64,000 bases of DNA from Streptomyces aurantiacus (GTDB lineage: Bacteria; Actinomycetota; Actinomycetes; Streptomycetales; Streptomycetaceae): NCBI RefSeq assembly GCF_027107535.1, contig NZ_CP114283.1, positions 6,138,001 through 6,202,000 on the forward strand, given 5' to 3'. Below are positions 35,491 through 44,189 of this stretch, piece after piece (position 1 is the stretch's first letter; each line of letters begins with the position of its first letter). A model generated the notes under the pieces. The model saw only the letters and a list, made by a program, of their open reading frames with translations. It did no database searches and was not told the origin of the DNA. Both the position numbers and the translations under genes were made by a program.

Positions 35491-36882
35491 CTACGGATGG
35501 CCCGCCGTGTCCGGGGCGCCCGGTCCCACCGGGGCCGGACGCCTTCCGTCGCCCGACACGGCGGGCAGCCCCGCGCCCAGCAGCGCACCGAGCGCGGCGA
35601 CGGCGGCGAGCACGACCAGCGCGGCACCGGGCGCCGGGACATCGTCGGGCGTGAGCGCCGTGGCCAGGGCCACTCCGAGCAGAGGCCCGATGTTCATCGC
35701 GGTCTGCTGGAGGCCGCCCGACACGCCCGCCGCCTCCACGGACGCCGCCCGTACGACGACCGTGGTGGCGGTGACCATCACGGAGACGAAACCGGCGCCG
35801 AGCAGCAGGAAACAGCCGCCGATCGCCACGGAACCCGACGTGGGACCGAGGCGGGACATCAGGAGGGCGGCGAGAGCGACGAGGAGCATGCCCGCCACGG
35901 CGGTCCGGCGCGGACCGTGGCGGCGGAACAGCACGGCGGAGACGGGCGCGCCGACCACCGTCATGAAGGCGAGCGGCAGCGCGTGCACGCTGCCCAGCAA
36001 CGGGTCCAGGCCCCGCACGTCCTGCAGGTAGTACGTGCCGAGGAACAACGCGCCGAACATCGCCGCCGACACCGCCAGCAGCATCCCGAGCGCCGAGACG
36101 ACCGTCGCCGAACGGACCACGTCGGGCGGGATCAGCGGTTCGGCCGCACGGCGTTCGTGGCGGACGAAGGCGGCGCAGGCGGCCACCGTGCACAGGACTC
36201 CCAGACCGGTGGCGGCCGTCCCGCCGGAGTCCGGCCCTGCGACGAGGGTGTGGACCAGGCAGATCAGCGTCACCCCCAGGAGGACGGCGCCCGGCAGGTC
36301 CAGGCGTACGTCCGAGGTGTTCGCCGGTGCGCGTCCGACGAGAGCGAGGGCGCCGGCCGCCAGCGCGGGGATCACGCTCAGGAAGAAGACCGACCGCCAG
36401 CCGAAGTGGGCGACCAGCGCGCCGCCGAGGAGGGGACCGAGCGCGGCGGCCGCTCCGATCGCGCTGGTGCGCAGGGCGACGGGCATGCCGAGCCGGTCGG
36501 GCGGATAGGCGGCGCGCAGCATTCCCAGGGTGGCCGGCTGCAGCAGCGCACCGAAGGCTCCCTGCACGACACGCAGGGCGACGACCCAGCCGATGCCTGG
36601 AGCCAGGCCGATGGCCGCCGAGGCCAGGGCGAAGCCGAGCACGCCGACGGTGAAGACCCGCCGGTGTCCGTAGCGGTCCCCGAGGCGGCCGGCGAGGACG
36701 AGCAGGCCCGCGACCGCGATGAGATAGCCGGTGCTGGTCCACTGGACCTGCGCGAGTGAGGCGTCGAGGTCGTGCCGCAGTGTGGGCTGGGCGACGGTCA
36801 GCACGGTTCCGTCGAGGGCCACGACCCCGGCGCCCGTGACGCCGGCCGCGAGCGTGAGGTGCTGACGGCGTGCCGGGTTCAC
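35491..36882 (-). CDS. MFS drug:H+ antiporter, EmrB/QacA (14-TM) type
   Basis: 463 residues and about 14 hydrophobic segments. Motif A-like LAGRLGDRYGHRRVFTVGVL, motif C-region ALGPLLGGALVAHFGWRSVF, and N-terminal motif D1 VALDGTVLTVAQPTL. Multidrug or antibiotic export across the membrane. The GTG at 36882 overlaps the TetR stop (GTGA), so the pair is co-translated and probably self-controlled through the two operators in front of the TetR gene. Confidence 0.92.
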   Translation of the reverse strand: MNPARRQHLTLAAGVTGAGVVALDGTVLTVAQPTLRHDLDASLAQVQWTSTGYLIAVAGLLVLAGRLGDRYGHRRVFTVGVLGFALASAAIGLAPGIGWVVALRVVQGAFGALLQPATLGMLRAAYPPDRLGMPVALRTSAIGAAAALGPLLGGALVAHFGWRSVFFLSVIPALAAGALALVGRAPANTSDVRLDLPGAVLLGVTLICLVHTLVAGPDSGGTAATGLGVLCTVAACAAFVRHERRAAEPLIPPDVVRSATVVSALGMLLAVSAAMFGALFLGTYYLQDVRGLDPLLGSVHALPLAFMTVVGAPVSAVLFRRHGPRRTAVAGMLLVALAALLMSRLGPTSGSVAIGGCFLLLGAGFVSVMVTATTVVVRAASVEAAGVSGGLQQTAMNIGPLLGVALATALTPDDVPAPGAALVVLAAVAALGALLGAGLPAVSGDGRRPAPVGPGAPDTAGHP

Positions 36883-37457
36883 CGGGGTTCCGGGCCGAGG
36901 TGGGCCTCCAGGGCGGACCGTACGAAGGGTTCGACGCCGTCCGCTCCGGTCGCGAGCCGGAGGCTGCCCCATCCCCACAGCTGGACGATGCCGTGCAGGT
37001 TCGCCCAGAGGGCGCCCGCGACCTCCGGGGCCCGCACGTCGGGGCGGGCCCGGCTCACCAGGTCCGCGAGGGAGGCGAAGAGGGGCAGGCTCGTCTCGCG
37101 CAGTCCCAGGCTGTCGCTCTCCAGCAGGTCGTGGCGGAACATCAGCTCGTACATACCGCGGCGGGACAGGCCGAAGTCGACGTAGAGCCCTGCCAGCGCC
37201 GCGAGTTGGGCGCGCGGCCCCTCCTCGTCGTCGCGCAGCCGCTCGGCGACGAGGGTCCCCAGTTCGGCGAAGCCCTCGCGCGCGATGGCGGACAGCAGCT
37301 CCAGGTGGGTCGGGAAGTGGCGGCGCGGCGCGCCGTGCGACACACCCGCCCTGCGGGCGATCTCCCGCAGGGACAGGGCCTGCACGCCTTCCTCCGCCAC
37401 CAGATCGACGCCGACGGCCACCAGCCGGGCCCGCAGGCCCATTTCCTGTTCGCTCAT
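36879..37457 (-). CDS. TetR-family repressor of the adjacent MFS pump
   Basis: 192 residues. N-terminal HTH: GVDLVAEEGVQALSLREIARRAGVSHGAPRRHFPTHLELL, followed by a helical ligand domain ending in WANLHGIVQLWGWGSL (TetR_C13 type). ATG 37457 is preferred; a GTG two codons upstream is possible. No ribosome site precedes it, and the start codon lies inside one operator repeat, so the mRNA may be leaderless. It is the first gene of a two-gene efflux operon. Confidence 0.9.
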   Translation of the reverse strand: MSEQEMGLRARLVAVGVDLVAEEGVQALSLREIARRAGVSHGAPRRHFPTHLELLSAIAREGFAELGTLVAERLRDDEEGPRAQLAALAGLYVDFGLSRRGMYELMFRHDLLESDSLGLRETSLPLFASLADLVSRARPDVRAPEVAGALWANLHGIVQLWGWGSLRLATGADGVEPFVRSALEAHLGPEPR

Positions 37458-37494
37458 AGACACTGTCTACCAGCCGGACGTAGACAGTGTCTAC
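37456..37494. promoter_or_regulatory. twin TetR-type operators
   Basis: GTAGACAGTGTCTAC (37480-37494) is a perfect 7-1-7 palindrome. A second copy, TAGACACTGTCTA (37457-37469, perfect 6-1-6), lies 24 bp away centre to centre and covers the TetR start codon. Two copies in front of a TetR/MFS operon strongly suggest the sites bound by that TetR protein. Binding here would also block the divergent gene at 37573 if its promoter overlaps. Confidence 0.8.
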
Positions 37495-37572
37495 TTGCAA
37501 GTGGCGGCGCCCGCCCCGTCGTTGCGCGGGGCCCTGGAATCGCCGTCGCGGGCACCGCATACCATCACCGTG

Positions 37573-37953
37573 ATGAGCAGCCGGAGGCCCCAGCGAGCGC
37601 GCCGCGTCACGCGGGACGCGGCGCTGTGCCCTGCCCTGGCCGTGCTGCTCGCGGTGCTGGTGACGTGCCTGGGCTACGTGCCGTCGCACGGCCTGGCGGC
37701 GCCGCCTTCCGTACCGGTGACCGCCGTCTCCGTCGCCCACGAAAGGCTGGGCTCCCCCGCCGAGCACGACCAGTGCTGCGGCCTGCCCACCCGGGAATCG
37801 CGCGCGGTGCTCCCCGTGGGAGCGCATCCGCTGCCCGCGGTGCCGGCACGGATGCCGGTCGTGGCCCGCCCGGCCCGTGCCTCGCGCGCCCCCGTGCCGC
37901 CGCCCGCGCACGGGGCTCCGGACCTCCACGTCCTCCAGGTGCAGCGGATCTAG
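37573..37953 (+). CDS. small membrane or secreted protein (126 aa), unknown function
   Basis: An Arg-rich start is followed by one hydrophobic segment (ALCPALAVLLAVLVTCLGYV) and a Pro/Ala/His-rich extracytoplasmic tail holding a CC pair (HDQCCGLP). Alternative reading: a cleaved signal. Similar short His/Cys-containing proteins occur beside DUF3105 or DUF305-type genes in Streptomyces, and here a DUF3105 gene follows 88 nt downstream. No good ribosome site. I do not assign a family. Confidence 0.6.
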   Translation: MSSRRPQRARRVTRDAALCPALAVLLAVLVTCLGYVPSHGLAAPPSVPVTAVSVAHERLGSPAEHDQCCGLPTRESRAVLPVGAHPLPAVPARMPVVARPARASRAPVPPPAHGAPDLHVLQVQRI

Positions 37954-38041
37954 GCCGGCGTCCGTACGACGCCGTCCGTCAGACCCCTCACCCACCGCCG
38001 CCCGGACGATCCGCAGCGGCGGGGACTAGGAACGCATCCCC

Positions 38042-38698
38042 ATGAGCAGAACCAGCAAGAAGTCGGCCGCCACGGCCCGCAAGGCACGCATCGAGGAGAT
38101 ACGCCGCGCCGAGAAGGCCCGCGAGCGCAGGAACCGCATCCTGACCATCACGGTCAGCACGGTCATCGTCGCGGGACTCGTCGGTTTCGGCGCGTACTAC
38201 CTGGACCGGGCGAACGACAAGGACGAGCAGCGGCAGGCCGCCGCGAAGAAGCCCGTCAAGGGCGAGAAGTCCTGGAACGCGAAGAAGCTGACGCAGAACC
38301 ACGTCACGAAGTCCGTGTCGTACCCGATGAACCCGCCGGTCGGCGGCGACCACCACCAGGCATGGATGACGTGTGACGGCTCGGTCTACACGAAGGCGAT
38401 ACCGAACGAGAACGCGGTGCACTCGCTGGAGCACGGCGCGGTCTGGATCACGTACAACGACAAGGCCGCGGACGCCGACGTGAAGACGCTGGCCGACAAG
38501 GTCGCCAAGACCCCGTACACGCTGATGAGCCCGGTGAAGGAGCAGGCCGGAGCCCTCATGCTGTCGGCCTGGGGCAAGCAGCTGACCGTGGAGAAGGCGT
38601 CCGACCCGCGCGTCCAGCAGTTCCTCACGAAGTACGTGCAGGGCGCGCAGACGCCGGAGCCGGGGGCCGCCTGCGCGGGCGGCATCGACGCCTCCTGA
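38042..38698 (+). CDS. DUF3105 membrane-anchored protein
   Basis: 218 residues. A Lys/Arg-rich cytoplasmic start, one membrane helix (ILTITVSTVIVAGLVGFGAY), then an extracytoplasmic DUF3105 domain: YPMNPPVGGDHHQAWMTCDG, NENAVHSLEHGAVWITY and the closing Cys. His and Cys residues in the first two motifs suggest metal binding. Function unknown. RBS AGGAACG before ATG 38042. Confidence 0.88.
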   Translation: MSRTSKKSAATARKARIEEIRRAEKARERRNRILTITVSTVIVAGLVGFGAYYLDRANDKDEQRQAAAKKPVKGEKSWNAKKLTQNHVTKSVSYPMNPPVGGDHHQAWMTCDGSVYTKAIPNENAVHSLEHGAVWITYNDKAADADVKTLADKVAKTPYTLMSPVKEQAGALMLSAWGKQLTVEKASDPRVQQFLTKYVQGAQTPEPGAACAGGIDAS

Positions 38699-38744
38699 CG
38701 CCTCGGCGCCGCGAGCGCCGAGCCGTCGTCGGCCGGCCGCGCGT

Positions 38745-40022
38745 CTACGCCCGCCTCGGCCGGGCGGGCGTGGACGCCCCGGTCGTGCCGGGCGGCTGAC
38801 CCGCGGTGGCGTGCCCGCCGGCCGTCGGTGGGTCCGCCGCTCCCGGCGACAGCAGCCAGGTCAGTACGAGCATGGTCTCCAGGTGGCGTTCGGGGTCGGG
38901 GCAGGCGCCGTCGGTGAGCTGGGTGATCTGGCGCAGGCGGTAGCGGACCGTCTGCTCGTGGACGTGCAGGCGGTACGCGGTGAGGACGGCGTTGTCACCG
39001 CAGCGCAGGTAGACCAGGAGGGTTTCGAGGAGCGGTTCCCGGCGGCGGGCCGGGAGGGCGAGAAGCGGTCCGAGGAGCTCCGCGGCGGCGGCTTCGAGGA
39101 GATCGCCCGACCTGAACGCGGTGAGCGCCGCCACGTGGTCGACGCAGCGCAGGGGCGCCGCGGCGGGCAGTGTGCCGCGCTCGACCAGTGCCAGACCGCG
39201 CCGCGCCCATCGGAGGGAGACCGCGCCCCGGTCGGGCGGAACGACGGGACCGAGGGCGGCACCGACGGTTCTTGGAAGCCAACGTGGCCCGGGTGTACGG
39301 GGGTTGGGGAGGACGAGGTAGGGAGCGGCGGGGCTCCGGTCGGCGAGCACCTCCGGTGGCAGCACATGCGTCTGCGGATGGTCGCCCGGTGGCAGGGCGA
39401 GGACGGCGAGCGTGCCCGGCAGCCGCCAGTCGGCCGCCGCGGCCAGCTCCGCGAGCGGCCGGGGCCGGCCGTCGGGGTCGGCGACCAGGGCGTCCCGCAG
39501 CCGGTCCCGCTGCACGTCGAGCGGGGCCCGGTGGCGCTCCTCGGCGTAGCCGCGCGAGGCGGCCGCGACGGCCGTCTTGATCAGGGCGAAGGTGTCCTCG
39601 GTGAGCGTCGCCAGCAGGGGCGCGGGCCAGTGCAGCCGGTACGCGTCCTTGATGAGCCGTCGGCACGCCACCCGCCCCGCCAGGTCGAGGGCGTCGCGCA
39701 GCACGTCGAGCGAGCAGCCGAGGCGGCCGTGCCGGGCGCCGATGCGCTCGTACAGGGCGATGATCTCGGCCGTGGCGACCGAGCCGGGGCGGGTGGCGTC
39801 GTGGACCGAGACGAAGCAGCTGACGGTGCGGTCGATGATCTGGCGCAGCGAGTAGCCGTGCGTCCCGTCGACGAGGTGCGTGTAGTGCGGCAGACCGGAG
39901 CGGACGGCCTCCTCCATCTCGTCGACGGCGTCCGGCATGTACCGCAGCAGCATCCTGCGCATGTCGCCCGGAAGCGGCTCGGCGTCCTGTGTGCCCATGG
40001 CCTGTGCGTGTGTGGGGGTCAT
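38745..40022 (-). CDS. PucR-type transcriptional regulator
   Basis: 425 residues. An N-terminal helical sensor-like region, a middle GGDEF-like/RsbU_N-type region, and a C-terminal PucR HTH_30 helix-turn-helix: LLETLLVYLRCGDNAVLTAYR then VHEQTVRYRLRQITQLTDG. The tail is Pro/Ala/Thr-rich. ATG 40022 has GGGAGGCACC. Divergent from a second PucR-type gene at 40251; the two share domain order (EEAVRSG... and YRIGARVACRRY-type blocks), so they look like diverged paralogues. Confidence 0.87.
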   Translation of the reverse strand: MTPTHAQAMGTQDAEPLPGDMRRMLLRYMPDAVDEMEEAVRSGLPHYTHLVDGTHGYSLRQIIDRTVSCFVSVHDATRPGSVATAEIIALYERIGARHGRLGCSLDVLRDALDLAGRVACRRLIKDAYRLHWPAPLLATLTEDTFALIKTAVAAASRGYAEERHRAPLDVQRDRLRDALVADPDGRPRPLAELAAAADWRLPGTLAVLALPPGDHPQTHVLPPEVLADRSPAAPYLVLPNPRTPGPRWLPRTVGAALGPVVPPDRGAVSLRWARRGLALVERGTLPAAAPLRCVDHVAALTAFRSGDLLEAAAAELLGPLLALPARRREPLLETLLVYLRCGDNAVLTAYRLHVHEQTVRYRLRQITQLTDGACPDPERHLETMLVLTWLLSPGAADPPTAGGHATAGQPPGTTGASTPARPRRA

Positions 40023-40250
40023 GGTGCCTCCCGTGGGTTCCCGTGGGGCTGACCGAGCCTGCGGGACCCGTGTGACGTACACCAGATTCCGCGCGCGGAC
40101 CGGCGACGAAAGTGTCACCCGCCTTACACTCCGGTCCACGACGACTCACCGTTCCGTGCTAGGCCCTGGCGGGCGTACCGGGTGTGAGCGCGCGCGAGAT
40201 CGCAAGGCAGGCGGGAGTTCGACCACAGGCCCCCAGTGAGGGAGTTGGAC

Positions 40251-41405
40251 GTGTCAGCTGTCGATCCGCTCTTGTCCAGGCGCCCGTGGCACGACCTGCC
40301 TCCGGGGCTCGCTCCGCTGCTCCGGGCCCGTCTCCCGGAGATCACCACGGAGATGGTCCAGGCCATCCGAAGAGAGGTGCGCGGCTACCGGCAGCCCATC
40401 GGCTCGGCCGTCGCGCAGGACCTCGCCGAGGCGGTGCGGCTGGCGGCCACCCAGTTCACCGAACTGGTGGAGGAACCGGACGGGCCGCAGCAGCACTACG
40501 TGCCGCGTTTCCGGCGGCTGGGCAGACTGGAGTACCTGAGCGGCCGGGGCATGGACGGGCTCCAGGCCGCCTACCGGATCGGGGCCCGGGTGGCGTGCCG
40601 CCGCTATGTGGACGTGGCGCGGGACGCCGCGTTCTCCGGTGAGATAGCGGTCCCGCTGAGCGAGGCCGTGCTCACCCACATCCACGCGCTCGCCGAGGAG
40701 TCGGTGGCGGGTTTCGAGGAGGCCAGGGCCGGAGCCGCCGACGAGGTGCTGCGCACCCGTCGTCTGCTTGCGGCACGCCTGCTGGAACGCCACCGTGATC
40801 CACTCGCGGAGCCGCTGCCCGACCTCGCCCGCAGGGCCGCCTGGCCGCTGCCGGAACGGGTCCGGTGCGCGGTCCTGCCGGCCTCCGCCGACGTGAGCGT
40901 GGTCGACGAGGACGTGCTGCGCGTGAGCCGGGGCGGTGAGCTGCACCTGGTGGTGCCCGGTGGAGGGCTGCTGAGTGCCCTTCAGGGGTCGGACGCGGCG
41001 GTGGGCCCGAGTGTCGCGCTGGACGAGGCGTGGGTGTCGCTGCACTGCGCCCGGCTGGGGCTGCGCCTCGGACGGCTCAGGGCCGAGGACCATCTCGCGG
41101 ACGTGCATCTCCTGCACGGTGCGCCGATCGGGGACCTCCTGGCCCACCAGGTGCTCGATCCCCTGCGTGCCCTGCCGCCGGGCAAGGCGGCGCGGCTCAC
41201 GGACACACTCGAAGCGCTGCTGGCCTCCGGCGGACGCACGGCTCCGGAGGTGGCCGCCGCCCTGGGCATCCATCCCCAGACCGCCCGCAACCGGCTGCGC
41301 CAGCTGGCCGCCCTGTACGGCGAGAAGCTGGGCGATCCCGCATTCCGGTTCGACGCGCAGCTCGCGCTGCGCACCAGGTCAGTGCGCCGTTCCTTGCTGT
41401 CCTGA
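40251..41405 (+). CDS. PucR-type transcriptional regulator (paralogue of the divergent gene)
   Basis: 384 residues. The N-terminal RsbU-like helical region includes YRIGARVACRRYVDVARDAA, and the C-terminus has the PucR HTH: LTDTLEALLASGGRTAPEVA then IHPQTARNRLRQLAALYGEK. GTG 40251 is selected because AGGGAG lies 7 nt upstream; GTG 40236 lacks a site. Paired head to head with another PucR gene over 228 bp, suggesting mutual regulation. Ligand unknown. Confidence 0.85.
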   Translation: MSAVDPLLSRRPWHDLPPGLAPLLRARLPEITTEMVQAIRREVRGYRQPIGSAVAQDLAEAVRLAATQFTELVEEPDGPQQHYVPRFRRLGRLEYLSGRGMDGLQAAYRIGARVACRRYVDVARDAAFSGEIAVPLSEAVLTHIHALAEESVAGFEEARAGAADEVLRTRRLLAARLLERHRDPLAEPLPDLARRAAWPLPERVRCAVLPASADVSVVDEDVLRVSRGGELHLVVPGGGLLSALQGSDAAVGPSVALDEAWVSLHCARLGLRLGRLRAEDHLADVHLLHGAPIGDLLAHQVLDPLRALPPGKAARLTDTLEALLASGGRTAPEVAAALGIHPQTARNRLRQLAALYGEKLGDPAFRFDAQLALRTRSVRRSLLS

Positions 41406-41476
41406 CAAAATCCCGTACGGAATTCAGCAGTTGAACGAGAAGCGGTTCCGACTGGCGGTCAGCATGCTCTGGCCGC

Positions 41477-42355
41477 ATGAGACATGTGAGCAACCGCACC
41501 GCGAAACGCTTCGGCCTTCTCTCCGGCGCCGCCGCTCTGGCGGTGAGCGTGGGCCTCCTCCCCCAGGAGGCGCAGGCCGGGCCCGGAGACTTCCAACGGG
41601 GCCCCGATCCCACCGAACAGTCCGTCACCGCCGAGCGGGGCCCGTTCGCCACGGCCCAGACCAGGGTCGACGGCCCGAACTTCAAGCAGGGCACCGCCTA
41701 CTACCCCACTGACACGAGTCAGGGCACGTTCGGTGCCGTCGTCGTCAGCCCCGGTTTCGTGACACCCGAGGCACTGATCAGCTGGTACGGCCCGCGCCTC
41801 GCGTCCCAGGGCTTCGTCGTCCTGACGCTGGACACCAACTCCGGGTTCGACCAGCCCGACGACCGTGCCACCCAGATGCTCAACGCGCTCGACTACCTCG
41901 TCCAGTCCAGCTCCGTGAAGAACCGCATCGACCCCAACCGCCTTGCGGTGATGGGTCATTCGATGGGAGGCGGCGGCTCCCTCAAGGCGTCCGAGACGCG
42001 CTCCTCGCTCAAGGCGGCCGTGCCGCTGATGCCGTGGAGCAACGACAAGACCTGGCAGACCGACCGGGTCCCCACGATGATCATCGGCGCCGAGAACGAC
42101 GCCATCGCCTCGCCCGGCTCGCACGCGGAGGTCTTCTACAACAGCCTCACCGCCGCACCCGAGAAGGCCTACCTGGAACTCCGGGGCGCCGACCACAACG
42201 TGGCGCTCGGCTCCAACGTGACGATCGCCAAGTACAGCATCTCCTGGCTGAAGCGCTTCGTCGACGAGGACGTGCGGTACGACAAGTTCCTGTGCCCGGC
42301 ACCGACACCGAACACACAGATCAGCGAGTACCGGAACACCTGCCCCACGGGGTAG
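41477..42355 (+). CDS. secreted polyester hydrolase (cutinase/PET-hydrolase-like, dienelactone-hydrolase fold)
   Basis: 292 residues, the size of TfCut2, LCC and Cut190. A signal peptide (to about residue 34, ending AQA). Catalytic Ser162 in GHSMGGGGS, Asp208 in AENDAIAS, His240 in GADHNVAL. The substrate-cleft residues of bacterial PET hydrolases can be placed: aromatic Phe94 in SPGFVTPE (Tyr in TfCut2), Met163 and Trp187 in MPWSND. Cys273 and Cys289 form the C-terminal disulfide of the family. Hydrolyses short-chain polyesters or plant cutin outside the cell. Weak RBS; alone in its operon and followed by a hairpin. Confidence 0.88.
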   Translation: MRHVSNRTAKRFGLLSGAAALAVSVGLLPQEAQAGPGDFQRGPDPTEQSVTAERGPFATAQTRVDGPNFKQGTAYYPTDTSQGTFGAVVVSPGFVTPEALISWYGPRLASQGFVVLTLDTNSGFDQPDDRATQMLNALDYLVQSSSVKNRIDPNRLAVMGHSMGGGGSLKASETRSSLKAAVPLMPWSNDKTWQTDRVPTMIIGAENDAIASPGSHAEVFYNSLTAAPEKAYLELRGADHNVALGSNVTIAKYSISWLKRFVDEDVRYDKFLCPAPTPNTQISEYRNTCPTG

Positions 42356-42372
42356 CCCTTCCGGGCGCGCGG

Positions 42373-42410
42373 GCACGGCGGGGCTTCCTGGGGGGGGAGA
42401 CCCGCCGTGC
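42373..42410. terminator. hairpin after the polyester hydrolase gene
   Basis: GCACGGCGGG (42373-42382) and CCCGCCGTGC (42401-42410) pair perfectly over 10 nt around an 18-nt loop rich in G. It starts 18 nt after the hydrolase stop codon. No U-tract. Confidence 0.7.
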
Positions 42411-42688
42411 TGCTGTGCGCCCATGCGTCCCCTGACCCCGGCGGTTCCGCCGCCCTTGCCGCCGAGCGGCTCCCGGTTCCAGAATCGCGATCGGTCGGTC
42501 GGCGCGGGTGAGCAGGATGCGGTTGGCGTCCTTGTCGCGACCCGATCCGCTTGCGTACCCGCGGGTGCGGCGGCGAGGAACATCTTCACGCCCCCATGTT
42601 GCGCAGAACATTGACCACAGGCACGAACATGCCTAACTTCACTGTGCTCACCCGCGTCCCGTGCCCCCACACTCGAAGGGATCCGCTC
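42411..42688. other. intergenic region before the second secreted hydrolase
   Basis: No convincing gene. It contains one perfect 5-6-5 inverted repeat, ATGTT-GCGCAG-AACAT (42596-42611), in a slightly A+T-richer stretch about 80 nt before the next start; this may be a regulatory site. Short open frames in both strands lack ribosome sites and family resemblance. Confidence 0.45.
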
Positions 42689-44062
42689 GTGAATCGCCGC
42701 CTTCTCCTGTCGGTCGCCGTCCTGTTGACGGTGACCGCGGCCCCCGCGCATTCCGCCGCCGAGGACGTCCACCTCGAGGGCACCCTCGCTTCCGGCGCGA
42801 CCTACGTCATGGACGTGCCCGCCGGCTGGAACGGCACGGTGCTCCTGTTCAGTCACGGGTTCCGGCCCCCGGGCGCGCCGAACCCGGCCCAGAACGTCAC
42901 CGACCCCGCCACCCGTGACCTCCTCCTCAAGGACGGCTACGCACTGATCGGCTCCTCGTACGCCACCACCGGCTGGGCGGTGGAGCACGCGGTGCCGGAC
43001 CAGCTGGCGACGCTCGACGCGTTCACCGAGCGGTTCGGGGCGGCCCGGCGAACCCTCGCCTGGGGCCAGTCGTACGGAGGGCTCGTCACCACGCGGATCG
43101 CCGAGCGCCATGCCGGGCGCATCGACGGATCGCTGTCCGTCTGCGGGCTGGTCCACGGCGGTGTGGCCAACTGGAACAACACCCTCGACCCGGTCTTCGC
43201 GCTCAAGGCTCTCCTCGCGCCCGACGCCCTGGTTCCCCTGGCCGGCTTCCGGGACCAGGCCGCCGCGAAGGCGGCCGCCACCACGCTGAGCGGTGTCGTG
43301 GCCGAGGCCCAGGACTCCGCGGACGGTCGGGCCCGGATCGCCCTCGCGGCGGCCCTGCACAACATCCCCGGCTGGAACGACCCCGCCCAGCCCCGCCCGG
43401 CACCCGACGACTGGAACGCCCAGGAGGCCAACCAGTACACCGCCGTCAGGGGGCTGCTGGCGACGGCCGCGTTCAGCTGGCGCCAGGACACGGAGAGGCT
43501 GGCGGGCGGCAACTCGTCCTGGAACACCGGCGTCGACTACGCGAGGCTGTTGCGCGGCTCCTCGACGTACAAGCAGGTCAAGGGGCTCTACAAGGCGGCC
43601 GGGCGCTCCTTGAAGGACGACCTCAGGACACTCAACAGGGCTCCGCGCGTCAAGGCGGACAAGGAGGCTCTCGACTGGATGAGCCGGACCAGCGCCTTCA
43701 CGGGCAGGCTGACGAAGCCTCAGCTCACCGTCCACACCACCGGAGACGCCCTCGTCCCCGTCCAGACGGAGAGCGCCTATCTGCGGGCCGCCACCGCCGG
43801 CGGCTCCCGGCCTCTTCTGCGCCAGGCGTACGTCGACAACGCCGGCCACTGCACCTTCAGCCCGGCGGAGCAGATCGCCGCACTGGACGCGCTGGAGCAC
43901 CGCATCGCCACGGGACGGTGGGGCGACACCGGCCCGAAGGCTCTCAACTCGCGTGCGGAGCAAGCCGATCCGACCACCCCGGCCCGCTACGGCACCTACC
44001 GTCCCGCCCCGTACCCGCGCCCGTACGACCTGGCCCATCCGGGCGACGCGTACCGGCCCTGA
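42689..44062 (+). CDS. secreted alpha/beta hydrolase
   Basis: 457 residues. Signal peptide NRRLLLSVAVLLTVTAAPAHS. Core: LLFSHGFRPPG (oxyanion loop), GQSYGG with the nucleophilic Ser, Asp in TTGDALVPV and His in NAGHCTFS. The long insertion between strand 6 and the Asp suggests a large lid. This resembles poly- or aryl-esterase families of Streptomyces (tannase/feruloyl-like), but I cannot name the substrate. GTG 42689 has GAAGGGA upstream. It lies next to another secreted polyester hydrolase, each with its own signals. Confidence 0.82.
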   Translation: MNRRLLLSVAVLLTVTAAPAHSAAEDVHLEGTLASGATYVMDVPAGWNGTVLLFSHGFRPPGAPNPAQNVTDPATRDLLLKDGYALIGSSYATTGWAVEHAVPDQLATLDAFTERFGAARRTLAWGQSYGGLVTTRIAERHAGRIDGSLSVCGLVHGGVANWNNTLDPVFALKALLAPDALVPLAGFRDQAAAKAAATTLSGVVAEAQDSADGRARIALAAALHNIPGWNDPAQPRPAPDDWNAQEANQYTAVRGLLATAAFSWRQDTERLAGGNSSWNTGVDYARLLRGSSTYKQVKGLYKAAGRSLKDDLRTLNRAPRVKADKEALDWMSRTSAFTGRLTKPQLTVHTTGDALVPVQTESAYLRAATAGGSRPLLRQAYVDNAGHCTFSPAEQIAALDALEHRIATGRWGDTGPKALNSRAEQADPTTPARYGTYRPAPYPRPYDLAHPGDAYRP

Positions 44063-44189
44063 CCCGTCCCGCCCGGCGTGGGAGCGGCCCGGCCCCCGGG
44101 CGTTCCCGCATTCTCTCCTCGACGCATGCGACCGCATGTGAGCGCACGCGACCGGCGCCCGGCCGTTCGCGGCCGAGGAGGAGGAACCC

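Noticed and set aside
42422..42614. Short plus-strand and minus-strand frames between the two secreted hydrolases
   Set aside because: Neither has a ribosome site; a minus-strand stretch reading NRILLTRADRPIAILEP looks protein-like but no start, domain or neighbour supports it.
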